Shown here one piece after another: positions 24,817 to 34,587 of a stretch of DNA of 37,228 bases. Each line of letters starts with the position of its first letter. The stretch's first letter is position 1. Under the pieces are notes generated by a model, which saw only the letters and a list, made by a program, of their open reading frames with translations, had not been told where the DNA came from and did not search any database. The position numbers and the translations under genes were made by a program. The DNA comes from an uncultured Oscillospiraceae bacterium (lineage in GTDB: Bacteria; Bacillota; Clostridia; Oscillospirales; Acutalibacteraceae): positions 1-37,228 of the forward strand of contig UQDO01000020.1 of NCBI GenBank assembly GCA_900539855.1, written 5' to 3'.

Positions 24817-27800
24817 TTATTTATTTTCGTTGATATTAAGTGTTTTAATAAGTTCATCAACATCGAGCTGCAGCAGCTTTGTGACGCCCTTTTCCTGCAT
24901 GGTGACACCGTAAAGCATATCGGCAGCCTCCATTGTGCCGCGGCGGTGGGTCACGCATATAAACTGCGTTGCGAACTGCGATCTTGCCATATAATTTGCA
25001 AAGCGCTCAACGTTGATATCGTCAAGAGCGGTATCCACCTCATCGAGGAAGCAGAACGGCGGCGCATTGACCATCATGATTGCAAAATATATCGATATGG
25101 CGATAAGCGCCTTTTCTCCGCCAGACATTCCGTCGATGCTCGGCACGTTTTTGCCGGGAAGCTTTACTTCGATATCGATACCGCTTTCAAGCACATTTTC
25201 CGGATCGGTCAGCACAAGCTTTGCGCTTCCGCCGCCGAAAAGCTCCGTAAACACTTTTGTGAAATTGGTGCTGATGTTCGAAAATCCCTCGGTGAATTTT
25301 TCCTTCATCTGACCGGTAAGGTCGCCGATAAGAGCGGACAGCTCCTTTCGGGAGGTTTCGATATCATCCATCTGCGACTTCATGAAGTCATAGCGTTCCT
25401 TGACCTCTTTATATTCGTCGATGGCTGAAACATTGACATTTCCAAGCGATTTTATTTTGCCCTTTATATCCGTAAGTTCACGCTTAGCCTCACCTATATT
25501 TTCGACCGGCTTTGCGATCTGCTCCGCTTCGGTCCTTGTCAGCTCATATTCGTCAAACAGTCTGCGTACTATGTCGTCATATTCACGCAGCATGTTTTCC
25601 CTGCGCTCCTCAAGCCTTGCGACCTCGCCGCCAAGTCTTTCGCGCTCGGCGGTCATGTCGCGCTCCTTTTGCCTTAACTGCTGACCGCTGCGCTCGGCGT
25701 CGTCGCGCTCATTCATAAGCTCGTTTATACCGGCGGCAACGGCGGAAATCTCCTCGCGCTTTTTTGCGATCTCGCCGTTTATCCTTTCTATTTCGGCGCG
25801 TTCCTTACCTGACAGATCTTTTATCGCCTCTATCTGTGAATTAAGGCTGTCGCCCCTGTCGGCGCTGCCCTGTACGGCGCTGTTCAAAAGCTCTATCGAT
25901 TCTTTTTGGGCGTCAATTTCCTTCTCGGTCTGCATTATAAGTATTCTGAGATCGGTTATCTCACCCGACAGCTTTTCGCGCTGTTCGGTCACGCTGTCGC
26001 GTCCGCCGGACAGCTCGGCTATCTCGGCATCAGCCGCAGCCTTTTGGGACTCTACACCGGCTATAGCGCTGTTTTCCGCGGCAACTGTCTTTGTAAGCTC
26101 TGCCGTCCTGCCGTCAAGCAGGAACTGCTCGCCGTTTATGGCTTCTATCGACTTTTCGCAAGCCGAAAGCAGCTCCTCCACGCGCTTGACCTCACCGGCG
26201 GCGCGTATCTTATCCTCGTTGGCGGTGGCAAGCACCGATCTTGATGACAGTATTTCCGCCTCAAGCTTTGCAAGGTCGGCTGCCGCGGCGTTGTATGTAT
26301 CGGTCATGACTGCTGTTTTTTCAAGCAGTGAGGATATTTCCTTTTCAAGCCTTTTTATATCTCCGGCACGGCTGAGCAGTCCGATGTTTTTTGCAAGCGA
26401 ACCGCCGGTCAGCGAACCGCCGGCGTTAACCACCTGACCGTCTAAGGTGACTATTTTAAACCTGTACCCGTGCTTTTTGGCTATCGTAACAGCCGAATCG
26501 ATATCCTCGGCAATAACGGTCTTGCCAAGCAGTGAACCTATTATACCGCTGTATTTTTCGTCAGCCGACACAAGCGTTGAAGCTATACCTACATATCCGA
26601 AGCAGCTGTCAAGCCCCTTTTCGTCAAGCTCGCGCGACTTTATGGTCGAGACCGGCAAAAACGTCGCCCTGCCTTTGTTCTGCGACTTTAAGAATTCAAT
26701 CGCTCTTTTAGCGTCGTTTTCGGTCTCTACGACTATGTTTTGCAGTGCTGCGCCGAGCGCTGTTTCTATCGCAACGGCATATTCGCTGTCGACCGTGATG
26801 AGCTTGCTGACCGGTCCGTCTATTCCGCGGAGCATACCCTTCTCCGCTTCCTTTACTACCGCTTTTACCGGGAAGCCGAAGCCCTCCATATTTCTATCAA
26901 GCTCATAAAGTATGCCTACTCTGCGCTTTTTATCCTCGGTGTCAAGGCGCGTGGTATCAAGCTTTGACCTCATGCTGTCTAAGCTCTCTTTGCGCGATGT
27001 AAGTATCAGTTCGCGCCCCTTTAGTGAGTTTTCACACTCGTCTGCCGTTTCCTCCGATTTTTTATAGAATTCGTTTAAGGATGCCAGCTCATTTTTCAGC
27101 TTTTGCTGTTCCCCGGTTCTGCTTTTAAGAGAGTCGGCAAGTGCTTCCTTTCTCGCGTCTATTTCGGAAAGCGACGACTGCGCGGTGACAAGGGATACCC
27201 TGTGCTCCGAAATATCTGCGGAGTATCCGTTGAGCTTTTTGGTAAGCTGCTCTATTTTGAGGGTTATCACCTCGCTGTTGCCTATAAGTCCGCTGAGTTC
27301 TTTCCCAAGCTCATCCGCTCTCCGGGACAGCTCCTTTACATTCTCTGACTTTTCTTCTATAGCCTTCCTGCGTTCCTCTATGTCGGCTTTTGCTTTCTCG
27401 TCAGAGCTTTCGAGCTCTTTAATATCATTTTCAAGGCGCTTTACGGTCTCGTCATTGTGTGCGATGTTTGCCGAATGAAGGTTTATTTCGCCTGAAAGCC
27501 TGGTCACTTCCTCCTCAAGTACGGATGAATTGCGGCGTGCTTCATCTATTTTCGCCGTGACCGATGAATACTTTTCCGAACCGCTTTCGATCTTAAGCGC
27601 CATATCGTCGAGCCCGTTTTCGATCTCGTTATAATGAGCTTTAGCAATGGTTATTTTTTCGTCCTGCGCCTTTAATCTTTCGTTTGACTGATCAAGCGAA
27701 TTGAGCCAGAGTCCTATTTCCAGCTCCTTTTTAACGGCTGCCAGTTCAATAAATTTCTCAGCCTTTTTTGCCTGATCGCCCAACGGTCCCACACGCGACT

Positions 27801-28395
27801 CAAGCTCTGACATTATGTCCTTGAGCCTTATCATGTTATCGTCGGCAAGAGCCAACTTGCGTTCGGCTTCAATTTTGCGGTAACGGTATCTTGAAATACC
27901 GCTCGCTTCCTCGAAAATATCGCGCCTCTCGTCCGATTTTGAGCTTACTATATTGTCGATCTTGCCCTGTCCTATCATCGAATATCCGTCTCTGCCGAGA
28001 CCGGTATCCATAAACAGTTCATGAACGTCCTTAAGGCGCACTACCGCCTTGTTTATAAGGTACTCGCTTTCGTGCGAACGGTAATATCTTCTTGTAACGG
28101 CGACCTCGTCGTTGTCAAATCCGAGGCTGCGATCGGTATTGTCAATTACAAGCGTGACCTCCGCAAATCCGTGCGGACGGCGGTCGGCTGTTCCGCTGAA
28201 AATGACATCCTCCATGGACTGACCGCGGAGATTTTTGGTCGACTGCTCACCGAGCACCCACCTGACGGCATCGGATATGTTGCTTTTGCCGCTGCCGTTC
28301 GGTCCGACGACGGCGGTAACACCCTTGCCGAACCGCAGCACTGTCCTGTCGGCAAAGGATTTAAAGCCCTGTATTTCTATCGACTTTAAGTACAA
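24817..28395 (-). CDS. smc: Chromosome segregation ATPase SMC
   Basis: This is the core subunit of the bacterial condensin that organises and segregates the chromosome. The 1192-residue protein has Walker A GPNGSGKSN (31-39), a long coiled coil, and a hinge (about 500-660, with GFPVKAVVKEAEKGMLRGI and FKIVTLDGQVVNAGGSLTGG). A second coiled coil follows, then the signature DGMSGGEKAL and Walker B FCFLDEVDTALDD near the C terminus. The start is TTG at 28395 with GGACGG seven bases upstream, overlapping the radical SAM gene by 10 bases. scpA and scpB are not in this window. Confidence 0.98.
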   Translation of the reverse strand: MYLKSIEIQGFKSFADRTVLRFGKGVTAVVGPNGSGKSNISDAVRWVLGEQSTKNLRGQSMEDVIFSGTADRRPHGFAEVTLVIDNTDRSLGFDNDEVAVTRRYYRSHESEYLINKAVVRLKDVHELFMDTGLGRDGYSMIGQGKIDNIVSSKSDERRDIFEEASGISRYRYRKIEAERKLALADDNMIRLKDIMSELESRVGPLGDQAKKAEKFIELAAVKKELEIGLWLNSLDQSNERLKAQDEKITIAKAHYNEIENGLDDMALKIESGSEKYSSVTAKIDEARRNSSVLEEEVTRLSGEINLHSANIAHNDETVKRLENDIKELESSDEKAKADIEERRKAIEEKSENVKELSRRADELGKELSGLIGNSEVITLKIEQLTKKLNGYSADISEHRVSLVTAQSSLSEIDARKEALADSLKSRTGEQQKLKNELASLNEFYKKSEETADECENSLKGRELILTSRKESLDSMRSKLDTTRLDTEDKKRRVGILYELDRNMEGFGFPVKAVVKEAEKGMLRGIDGPVSKLITVDSEYAVAIETALGAALQNIVVETENDAKRAIEFLKSQNKGRATFLPVSTIKSRELDEKGLDSCFGYVGIASTLVSADEKYSGIIGSLLGKTVIAEDIDSAVTIAKKHGYRFKIVTLDGQVVNAGGSLTGGSLAKNIGLLSRAGDIKRLEKEISSLLEKTAVMTDTYNAAAADLAKLEAEILSSRSVLATANEDKIRAAGEVKRVEELLSACEKSIEAINGEQFLLDGRTAELTKTVAAENSAIAGVESQKAAADAEIAELSGGRDSVTEQREKLSGEITDLRILIMQTEKEIDAQKESIELLNSAVQGSADRGDSLNSQIEAIKDLSGKERAEIERINGEIAKKREEISAVAAGINELMNERDDAERSGQQLRQKERDMTAERERLGGEVARLEERRENMLREYDDIVRRLFDEYELTRTEAEQIAKPVENIGEAKRELTDIKGKIKSLGNVNVSAIDEYKEVKERYDFMKSQMDDIETSRKELSALIGDLTGQMKEKFTEGFSNISTNFTKVFTELFGGGSAKLVLTDPENVLESGIDIEVKLPGKNVPSIDGMSGGEKALIAISIYFAIMMVNAPPFCFLDEVDTALDDINVERFANYMARSQFATQFICVTHRRGTMEAADMLYGVTMQEKGVTKLLQLDVDELIKTLNINENK

Positions 28396-29393
28396 CTTTT
28401 ATCCGTCCTTTCATACCGCACCGTGCCGCCCGGGATATCCTCCCTTGGTAATACGCTGCAAATATAGCCCATTTCTTTTAAGGTATTTATATTTTTCCGC
28501 TTCTGACCTATCATTTTCGACACATCGCGCGGCGAAACATGCAGAAAGTATTCGCCGGTCGGTTCCAACAGAAGCTTTTCAAGCAGCAGATCGAGCATTA
28601 TCCTGCTCTCGCAAAGCTCTCCGAACGACGGATGCCACGGACCTGCCGCATATGATTCTTTTTCTATGGAATGAAGTCCGAGCCTTATTACCCTTATTCC
28701 GTTTTTCATAAATCCGGCGTAGAGCTTTGCACAAAGTTCCACTGTCTCGTCAAGCGACGGCGGAGTATACTTTCCCTCATTAAAAAATCGTTCAAGCAGT
28801 GTGCCCTTTAAGGTTATCGCAGGGTATATCCTGACCGTTTTCGGCGCTATGGCGATTATACTTTCGGCGGTCATTTCGTCCTTTTGCCTGTCACTGCCGT
28901 AAAGCCCGGTCATCATCTGAAGTCCCAGCTCGAAACCGCTTTCCATTATAGCGTGCGATGCGCTGCGGACATCCTCTGCCGTGTGTCCTCTGAGGTTGAG
29001 TCTCAACACGTCGTCATCCATGCTCTGGGCGCCAAGCTCGATAGCGGTGACGCCGTATTTTTTTAAGTATGTAAGTATATCGTCGTCAATATAATCCGGT
29101 CTTGTGGATATCCTGATGCCTGAGATAACACCGCTGTCGATATATTCCTTCGCCTTTTTTAGCAGCGGCTCAGTAAACGAGCGGTCTATAGCCGTAAAGC
29201 TTCCGCCGAAAAATGCAAGCTCGGTATCCTGTGCGCTGTATTTCGGAGAGCATTTTGCCGCCGACACAGCCGCGTCGATATCCTCCGGTGTGACCGGAAA
29301 GCCGGTTCCGGTTATGCTGTTCTGATCACAGAAGCTGCACCTGTGCGGACAGCCCATATGCGGCACGAACACCGAAATATTTGCATGCCTCAT
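28386..29393 (-). CDS. Elp3-like radical SAM protein
   Basis: This is a 335-residue radical SAM enzyme. The cluster motif is CPHRCSFCDQ (Cys at 15, 19, 22), followed by ELAFFGGSFTAI, RISTRPDYI, AIELGAQSMDD, and RIYPAITLKGT. These match the radical SAM part of Elp3-like proteins, but no acetyltransferase domain follows, so tRNA wobble modification like that of Elp3 is not assured. The C terminus has a VSPRDVSKMIGQKRKN segment seen in the clostridial group that sits between rnc and smc. Its ATG overlaps the rnc stop as ATGA. Confidence 0.88.
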   Translation of the reverse strand: MRHANISVFVPHMGCPHRCSFCDQNSITGTGFPVTPEDIDAAVSAAKCSPKYSAQDTELAFFGGSFTAIDRSFTEPLLKKAKEYIDSGVISGIRISTRPDYIDDDILTYLKKYGVTAIELGAQSMDDDVLRLNLRGHTAEDVRSASHAIMESGFELGLQMMTGLYGSDRQKDEMTAESIIAIAPKTVRIYPAITLKGTLLERFFNEGKYTPPSLDETVELCAKLYAGFMKNGIRVIRLGLHSIEKESYAAGPWHPSFGELCESRIMLDLLLEKLLLEPTGEYFLHVSPRDVSKMIGQKRKNINTLKEMGYICSVLPREDIPGGTVRYERTDKSCT

Positions 29394-30073
29394 ACATTTT
29401 CGCCCATAAGCTCAAGAGCCTGCTTTGCAGCATCTTGCTCCGCCTGCTTTTTGCTGTGGGCTGTACCTTTGCCTATGACATTTGAATTGAGTCTGACCTC
29501 AACGGTAAAGCGCTTGTCGTGATCCGGTCCGCTTTCACCGGTAAGGATGTATACAAGTTCCTCCTCGCGGTTGCGCTGTATTATCTCCTGGAGCTGCGTC
29601 TTGTAATCGTGGAACGCGTCGCCCACGGTATGGTTTTCAACTTCCTTTTCGACAAACCTCATCACATGGCGCCTTGCGACCTCCATGCCGCCGTCAAGAT
29701 ACATTGCGGCAAGCAGCGCCTCGAAAGCGTCGGCAAGTATGGACGGTCTTTCTCTGCCGCCGTTTTGCTGCTCTCCCTTGCCGAGGAGCAGGTATTTTCC
29801 AAGATCCATTTCGCGTGAAAATCCGGCAAGTGATTTTTCGCAGACAAGCGCTGCCCTGAGTTTTGTGAGCTCCCCTTCGGGCAGATTTTTGAACTTTTTG
29901 AAGAGATACTCAGCCACTATTACCGACAGCACGGAGTCGCCCAAAAACTCAAGACGTTCGTTTGACTCATGAACATTGCGGTTCTCATTCGCGTAAGACG
30001 AATGGGAAAGCGCTCTGTGAAGCAGCTCCCGTGTTTTGAAATTATAGCCGATTTGCTTTTCAAGCTCGTCCAT
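29390..30073 (-). CDS. rnc: Ribonuclease III
   Basis: This endonuclease cuts double-stranded RNA, including rRNA precursors. The 227-residue protein has the catalytic signature NERLEFLGDSVLS (38-50), LADAFEALLAAMYLDGG with the second acidic pair, and a C-terminal dsRNA-binding domain from about 155 (DYKTQLQEIIQ ... GKGTAHSKKQAEQDAAKQAL). GGAAGGAAG precedes the ATG. It follows plsX by 32 bases. Confidence 0.98.
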   Translation of the reverse strand: MDELEKQIGYNFKTRELLHRALSHSSYANENRNVHESNERLEFLGDSVLSVIVAEYLFKKFKNLPEGELTKLRAALVCEKSLAGFSREMDLGKYLLLGKGEQQNGGRERPSILADAFEALLAAMYLDGGMEVARRHVMRFVEKEVENHTVGDAFHDYKTQLQEIIQRNREEELVYILTGESGPDHDKRFTVEVRLNSNVIGKGTAHSKKQAEQDAAKQALELMGENV

Positions 30074-30105
30074 TTTTATTTACTTCCTTCCAAAATAAAG
30101 GTCTG

Positions 30106-31113
30106 TTACTTTTCGTCCGCGGCGATTTTTTGAAGATCGGCGGAGATTTTACCGGCAACATCGTTTTCGGCACATATTTTTGCCTGTCTTATCGCGTTTT
30201 TAATGGCGTCCGCATTTGAACTGCCGTGCGCCTTAATGACCGGCTTTTTAACGCCGAGCAGCGGTGCTCCGCCGATATCGTCGTAATTCATTTTATCTTT
30301 AAGGCTATAAAGGCTCTTTTTGGCAAGCAGTGCCGCTATTTTTGAGCGGAACGTGCTCATCAGCGTGCGTTTTATAAGCTTCATCATGTTTGACGCAACG
30401 CCCTCATACAGCTTCAAAACCACATTTCCGGTAAAGCCGTCCGATATCACGGCGTCACAAACGCCGGCAGGCAGCTCTCTCGCCTCTATGTTGCCCACAA
30501 AATTCACGGGACTTTCTTTAAGCAGCTTATATGCTTCTATCTGAAGCGGTCCGCCCTTGGTGTCCTCGGTCCCGATGTTGAGAAGTCCTATCTCGGGATT
30601 ATTTATCCCCTCTACGTTTTCGAGATAAAGTGACGCCATTATTCCGAACTGTCTGAGCATCTCGGGGCGGCACTCCGCGTTGGCGCCTGCGTCCATAAGC
30701 AGCAGCTTGCGGTCGGTCATAGTCGGTATGACCGTGCCTATCGCCGGTCTTTCTATGCCCTTTATCCTTTTGACTATAAATGTAGCGCCAGCCATTATAG
30801 CGCCGGTGCTTCCGGCTGAAACGAACGCATCGGCTTCGCCGTTTGCGACAAGATCCATTGCAAGACCTAAGGATGTTCCCCTTTTGGACTTCAGTATATC
30901 GGTCGGCTTATCATGCATGTCAAAAACGCTGTCGGTATGGCGTATTTCTATGCCGGCAAGGTCTATTTTGTTATCGGCAGCGCATTTTTCAATAATATCT
31001 TTGTCACCGGTGAGTATAATATTCACGCCGTACTCGCGCGCGGCATCGTGTGCACCCCGAATGACCGAAAGCGGCGCATTGTCGCCACCGAATGCATCAA
31101 CGGCTATTTTCAC
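30106..31113 (-). CDS. plsX: Phosphate acyltransferase PlsX
   Basis: This enzyme makes acyl-phosphate from acyl-ACP for phospholipid synthesis. The 335-residue protein has MKIAVDAFGGDNAP, ADAFVSAGSTGAIMAGA, LLMDAGANAECRP, and SDGFTGNVVLKL. It starts with GTG at 31113, with AAGGAG nine bases upstream, and overlaps trmFO as GTGA. In many Clostridia acpP sits between plsX and rnc; here the gap is only 32 bases. Confidence 0.97.
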   Translation of the reverse strand: MKIAVDAFGGDNAPLSVIRGAHDAAREYGVNIILTGDKDIIEKCAADNKIDLAGIEIRHTDSVFDMHDKPTDILKSKRGTSLGLAMDLVANGEADAFVSAGSTGAIMAGATFIVKRIKGIERPAIGTVIPTMTDRKLLLMDAGANAECRPEMLRQFGIMASLYLENVEGINNPEIGLLNIGTEDTKGGPLQIEAYKLLKESPVNFVGNIEARELPAGVCDAVISDGFTGNVVLKLYEGVASNMMKLIKRTLMSTFRSKIAALLAKKSLYSLKDKMNYDDIGGAPLLGVKKPVIKAHGSSNADAIKNAIRQAKICAENDVAGKISADLQKIAADEK

Positions 31114-32423
31114 TTTTCTTCACTCCTTACATTGTCTGAAAACCATTTTGCAGAGCGCTCCGCAAGCAGATTGTATCTTTCCTTTTTATCCCTTATTGCA
31201 GTAGGCAGCGGCGGAAGTATCCCGAAATTTGCGCCCATCGGCTGAAAATCCTTTACCGAACCATCACTTATATACCGGGACAAAGCCCCTATCATTGTGA
31301 TATCGGGGAACGGCGGCAGCTGCTCACCGTTTATTGCGGCAGCCATGAAAAGCGCCGCGGCTATTCCCGAAGCCGCAGATTCCATATATCCTTCCACACC
31401 CGATATCTGCCCTGCAAAGCTCACCTTGGGGTGTTTTTTCATTGAAAAATCGCTGTTTAATACCCTTGGCGAATCTATAAATGAATTCCTGTGCATGACG
31501 CCGTATCTTACATATTCGGCATGGGACAACGCCGGTATCATGCCGAAAACGCGTTTCTGTTCGCCGAATTTCAGGTTTGTCTGAAAGCCGACGAGGTTAT
31601 ACATTTCAGCCTGCTTTGTTTCTTTCCTCAGCTGCAAAACAGCCCACGGCCGGTGACCGGTTTTAGGATCCTTAAGTCCCACCGGCTTCATCGGTCCGAA
31701 GCGTATCGCATCGGTGCCTCTTGAGGCCAGCACCTCTATCGGCATACAGCCTTCATATACCTTAAGCCCCATGTCGTTTTCATGGAGGAGTGCCCGTTCG
31801 GCAGATACAAGTGCCGATACAAACGCCTCGTATTCTTCTTTGTTTAAGGGGCAGTTTATATAGTCGTCACCGTCGCCCTTGTCATACCGGCTTGCAAAAA
31901 AAGCATGCTCCATATCTATGCTGTCGGCTGTAACTATGGGAGCCGCGGCATCGTAAAAGCTTAAATACTCCTCACCACAAAGCGCCTTCAGAGAGTCAGC
32001 CAGCCTGCCGCTCGTCAGCGGTCCCGTAGCGATTATCGTGTACTCATCGGGGTCTATATTTTCGACCTCTCCGGTCACGACCGTTATATTCGGGTCGCTT
32101 TTTATGGCTTCTGTGACCTGCTTTGAAAACAGCACGCGGTCGACCGCTAACGCTCCGCCTGCCGGCACAGCATTCTTTTTTGCCAACGGCACGGTAAGCG
32201 AGCCTAAATACTCCATCTCCCACTTCAGCAGTCCTGCTGCCGAGCCGAAGCGTTCGGCTTTAAGCGAATTCGAGCAGACAAGCTCGGCAAAGGTCGGCAG
32301 CTTGTGCGCCGGGGAATAACTTTGCGGCTTCATCTCGTGCAGCTCGACCTTTATCCCTTTTTTCGACAATATGTGTGCCGCCTCGCAGCCTGCAAGTCCG
32401 GCACCGATCACCTTGACTGTCAT
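31110..32423 (-). CDS. trmFO: Folate-dependent tRNA uridine-54 methyltransferase TrmFO
   Basis: This enzyme makes ribothymidine at tRNA position 54 using methylenetetrahydrofolate and FAD. The 437-residue protein has the FAD-binding VIGAGLAGCEAA at the N terminus, LVCSNSLKAE, VPAGGALAVDR, and FAGQISGVEGYMESAASG, as expected. It starts two bases after the topA stop without a strong ribosome binding site, so coupled translation is likely. The topA-trmFO pair is conserved across Firmicutes. Confidence 0.97.
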   Translation of the reverse strand: MTVKVIGAGLAGCEAAHILSKKGIKVELHEMKPQSYSPAHKLPTFAELVCSNSLKAERFGSAAGLLKWEMEYLGSLTVPLAKKNAVPAGGALAVDRVLFSKQVTEAIKSDPNITVVTGEVENIDPDEYTIIATGPLTSGRLADSLKALCGEEYLSFYDAAAPIVTADSIDMEHAFFASRYDKGDGDDYINCPLNKEEYEAFVSALVSAERALLHENDMGLKVYEGCMPIEVLASRGTDAIRFGPMKPVGLKDPKTGHRPWAVLQLRKETKQAEMYNLVGFQTNLKFGEQKRVFGMIPALSHAEYVRYGVMHRNSFIDSPRVLNSDFSMKKHPKVSFAGQISGVEGYMESAASGIAAALFMAAAINGEQLPPFPDITMIGALSRYISDGSVKDFQPMGANFGILPPLPTAIRDKKERYNLLAERSAKWFSDNVRSEEK

Positions 32424-32425
32424 AC

Positions 32426-34534
32426 TTATTTACCGTCTTCGCTTTTTGCGGCGCGTTTTCTGGACGCCGCCTTTTCAAATCCGCAGCCTTCGGCAAGACA
32501 ATGCAGCTTTCCGCGGTTTTTGAACAGCGTCTTGCCGCATTCGGGACAAAGTTCAGCCGTCGGCTCATCCCATGTCATGAATTTACACTCCGGGTATGAC
32601 GAGCAGCCGTAGAATTTATGGTGCGTTTTTGTGTTGCGCATAACAAGCTTGCTGCCGCACAAAGGGCAGGTGCCCGGCACCTCGGCAGTTATCGGCTTGG
32701 TGTTTTTACATTCAGGATAACCCGGACAGGCAAGGAATTTTCCGAATCTTCCGGTCTTTATGACCATTTTCCTGCCGCACAGCTCGCAGACCTCGTCGGT
32801 CTCCTCATCCGGCACCTTGACCCTTTTGCCGTCCATTTCCGACTCGGCATTTTTAAGGGTCTTATCGAAATCATTGTAGAATTTGCTTACAACGTCCACC
32901 CAGTTCTTCTTGCCCTCGCCTATTTCGTCGAGGCTTTCCTCCATACCTGCGGTGAATTTGACATCCACTATCTTTTTAAAATACTCGCACATAAGGTCGG
33001 TGACCGTTTCACCGAGCGGTGTCGGAGCATAGGCTTTGCCGATCTTGGTGATATATTCACGCTGTTCTATATTCGTGACTATAGGCGCATAGGTCGACGG
33101 ACGGCCAATTCCGTTTTCGTCAAGCGCCTTGGTAAGCGTGGCGTAGTTGTACCTCACAGGCGGCTGTGTAAAGTGCTGCTCGGCTGAAACACCCTTGGTC
33201 TTATCGGCTTTCAGCTGTTCTCCTACCGTCAGCTGCGGAATGGCGCCGCCCTTTTCCTCCTCCTCATCACGGCTTTCGGTGTATAGCTTTGTGAAACCGT
33301 CAAATTTCACCTTGTATCCGCTCGACTTGAAAAGATATCCGGCGTTTACCGTATCAACAGCCACGGTATCGTGAACACATGCCGACATAAGGCTGGCTAT
33401 AAATCTGTCCCATATCAGCTTATACAGCTTATACTGTTCGGCTGTGAGCGCACCCTTTACCTCGTCGGGAGACAGCTGAACTGTGGTGGGACGTATCGCC
33501 TCATGCGCGTCCTGCGCACCTTTTTTCGCCTTGTAATAGCGAGGCTTTGGCGGCAGATACGCGTCGCCGAAGCGTTCCTTTATATATGTGTTGGCAGCGG
33601 CTCTTGCCTCCTCTGAAATACGCAGCGAATCTGTTCTCATATAGGTTATAAGACCTATGGTACCGCGTCCGGGAATATCCACGCCTTCATAAAGCGCCTG
33701 AGCTATTCTCATGGTGCGTTTACCGTCATAACCAAGCTTTCTCGAAGCGTCCTGCTGCATTGTGGATGTATTGAAGGGCGGTGCCGGCTGATAGGTTTTA
33801 GTGCCGTTTTTGACCGATCTTACGGTAAATTCTCCGTCACTTAACGCAGCAAGAATCTTATCCGCCGTCTCTTTATCGGGTATGTCGGTCTTTGTGCCGT
33901 CCTCCGTTCCGTAGAATTTTGCCGCGAACTTTGTTTTGTTCTTTACGAGCGTTGCCTCTATCGTCCAGTATTCGGTAGGAACGAAAGCCCTGATCTCCTT
34001 TTCGCGGTCAACAATCAGTCTTAAAGCCACCGACTGTACGCGTCCGGCGGAAAGACCGCGGCGTACCTTTTTCCAGAGGAACGGGCTTAGCTTATAACCG
34101 ACGAGCCGGTCAAGCGTACGGCGTGCCTGCTGCGCGTCTACGAGGTTTATATCAACGCTTCTCGGATTGCTCATTCCGGTGCTGACGCCGGTTTTTGTTA
34201 TCTCATTGAACACCACTCTGTTCTGTTCGCCGAGATCAAGTCCGAGCAGCTGTGCCAGATGCCACGAAATAGCTTCTCCCTCACGGTCCGGATCGGTCGC
34301 AAGATACACATAGTCGCTTTCTGCGGCAGCGTCCTTGAGCTTTTTGATAATATCCTTTTTGGTAGACAAATTAAGGTACTTCGGCGCAAATCCGTGTTCA
34401 ACATCTATTCCGAGTGTCGATTTGGGGAGATCGCGCACATGTCCCGTCGAAGCCATAACCGTGTATCCTGCTCCGAGATACTTCTGAACTGTTTTGGCTT
34501 TTGACGGGGACTCGAGGATGACCAACTTTGACAT
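32426..34534 (-). CDS. topA: DNA topoisomerase I
   Basis: This is a type IA topoisomerase that relaxes negative supercoils. The 702-residue protein has a Toprim domain with VILESPSKAKT and DPDREGE (81-87), the catalytic Tyr298 in GLITYMRTDS, and three C-terminal zinc-ribbon repeats: CELC...CPGYPEC, CPLC...CSSYPEC, and a divergent CPEC...CLAEGC. The tail after the last ribbon is basic. It lies 53 bases after dprA. Confidence 0.98.
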   Translation of the reverse strand: MSKLVILESPSKAKTVQKYLGAGYTVMASTGHVRDLPKSTLGIDVEHGFAPKYLNLSTKKDIIKKLKDAAAESDYVYLATDPDREGEAISWHLAQLLGLDLGEQNRVVFNEITKTGVSTGMSNPRSVDINLVDAQQARRTLDRLVGYKLSPFLWKKVRRGLSAGRVQSVALRLIVDREKEIRAFVPTEYWTIEATLVKNKTKFAAKFYGTEDGTKTDIPDKETADKILAALSDGEFTVRSVKNGTKTYQPAPPFNTSTMQQDASRKLGYDGKRTMRIAQALYEGVDIPGRGTIGLITYMRTDSLRISEEARAAANTYIKERFGDAYLPPKPRYYKAKKGAQDAHEAIRPTTVQLSPDEVKGALTAEQYKLYKLIWDRFIASLMSACVHDTVAVDTVNAGYLFKSSGYKVKFDGFTKLYTESRDEEEEKGGAIPQLTVGEQLKADKTKGVSAEQHFTQPPVRYNYATLTKALDENGIGRPSTYAPIVTNIEQREYITKIGKAYAPTPLGETVTDLMCEYFKKIVDVKFTAGMEESLDEIGEGKKNWVDVVSKFYNDFDKTLKNAESEMDGKRVKVPDEETDEVCELCGRKMVIKTGRFGKFLACPGYPECKNTKPITAEVPGTCPLCGSKLVMRNTKTHHKFYGCSSYPECKFMTWDEPTAELCPECGKTLFKNRGKLHCLAEGCGFEKAASRKRAAKSEDGK

Positions 34535-34587
34535 ATATATTCACATCTTTCATGGTAGTTTACATTTAAAATGCTGCTTCGCGGCTG

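Noticed and set aside
24119..24913. 264-codon plus-strand open frame opposite ftsY
   Set aside because: This is a Ser-rich shadow of the FtsY/SMC coding strand.
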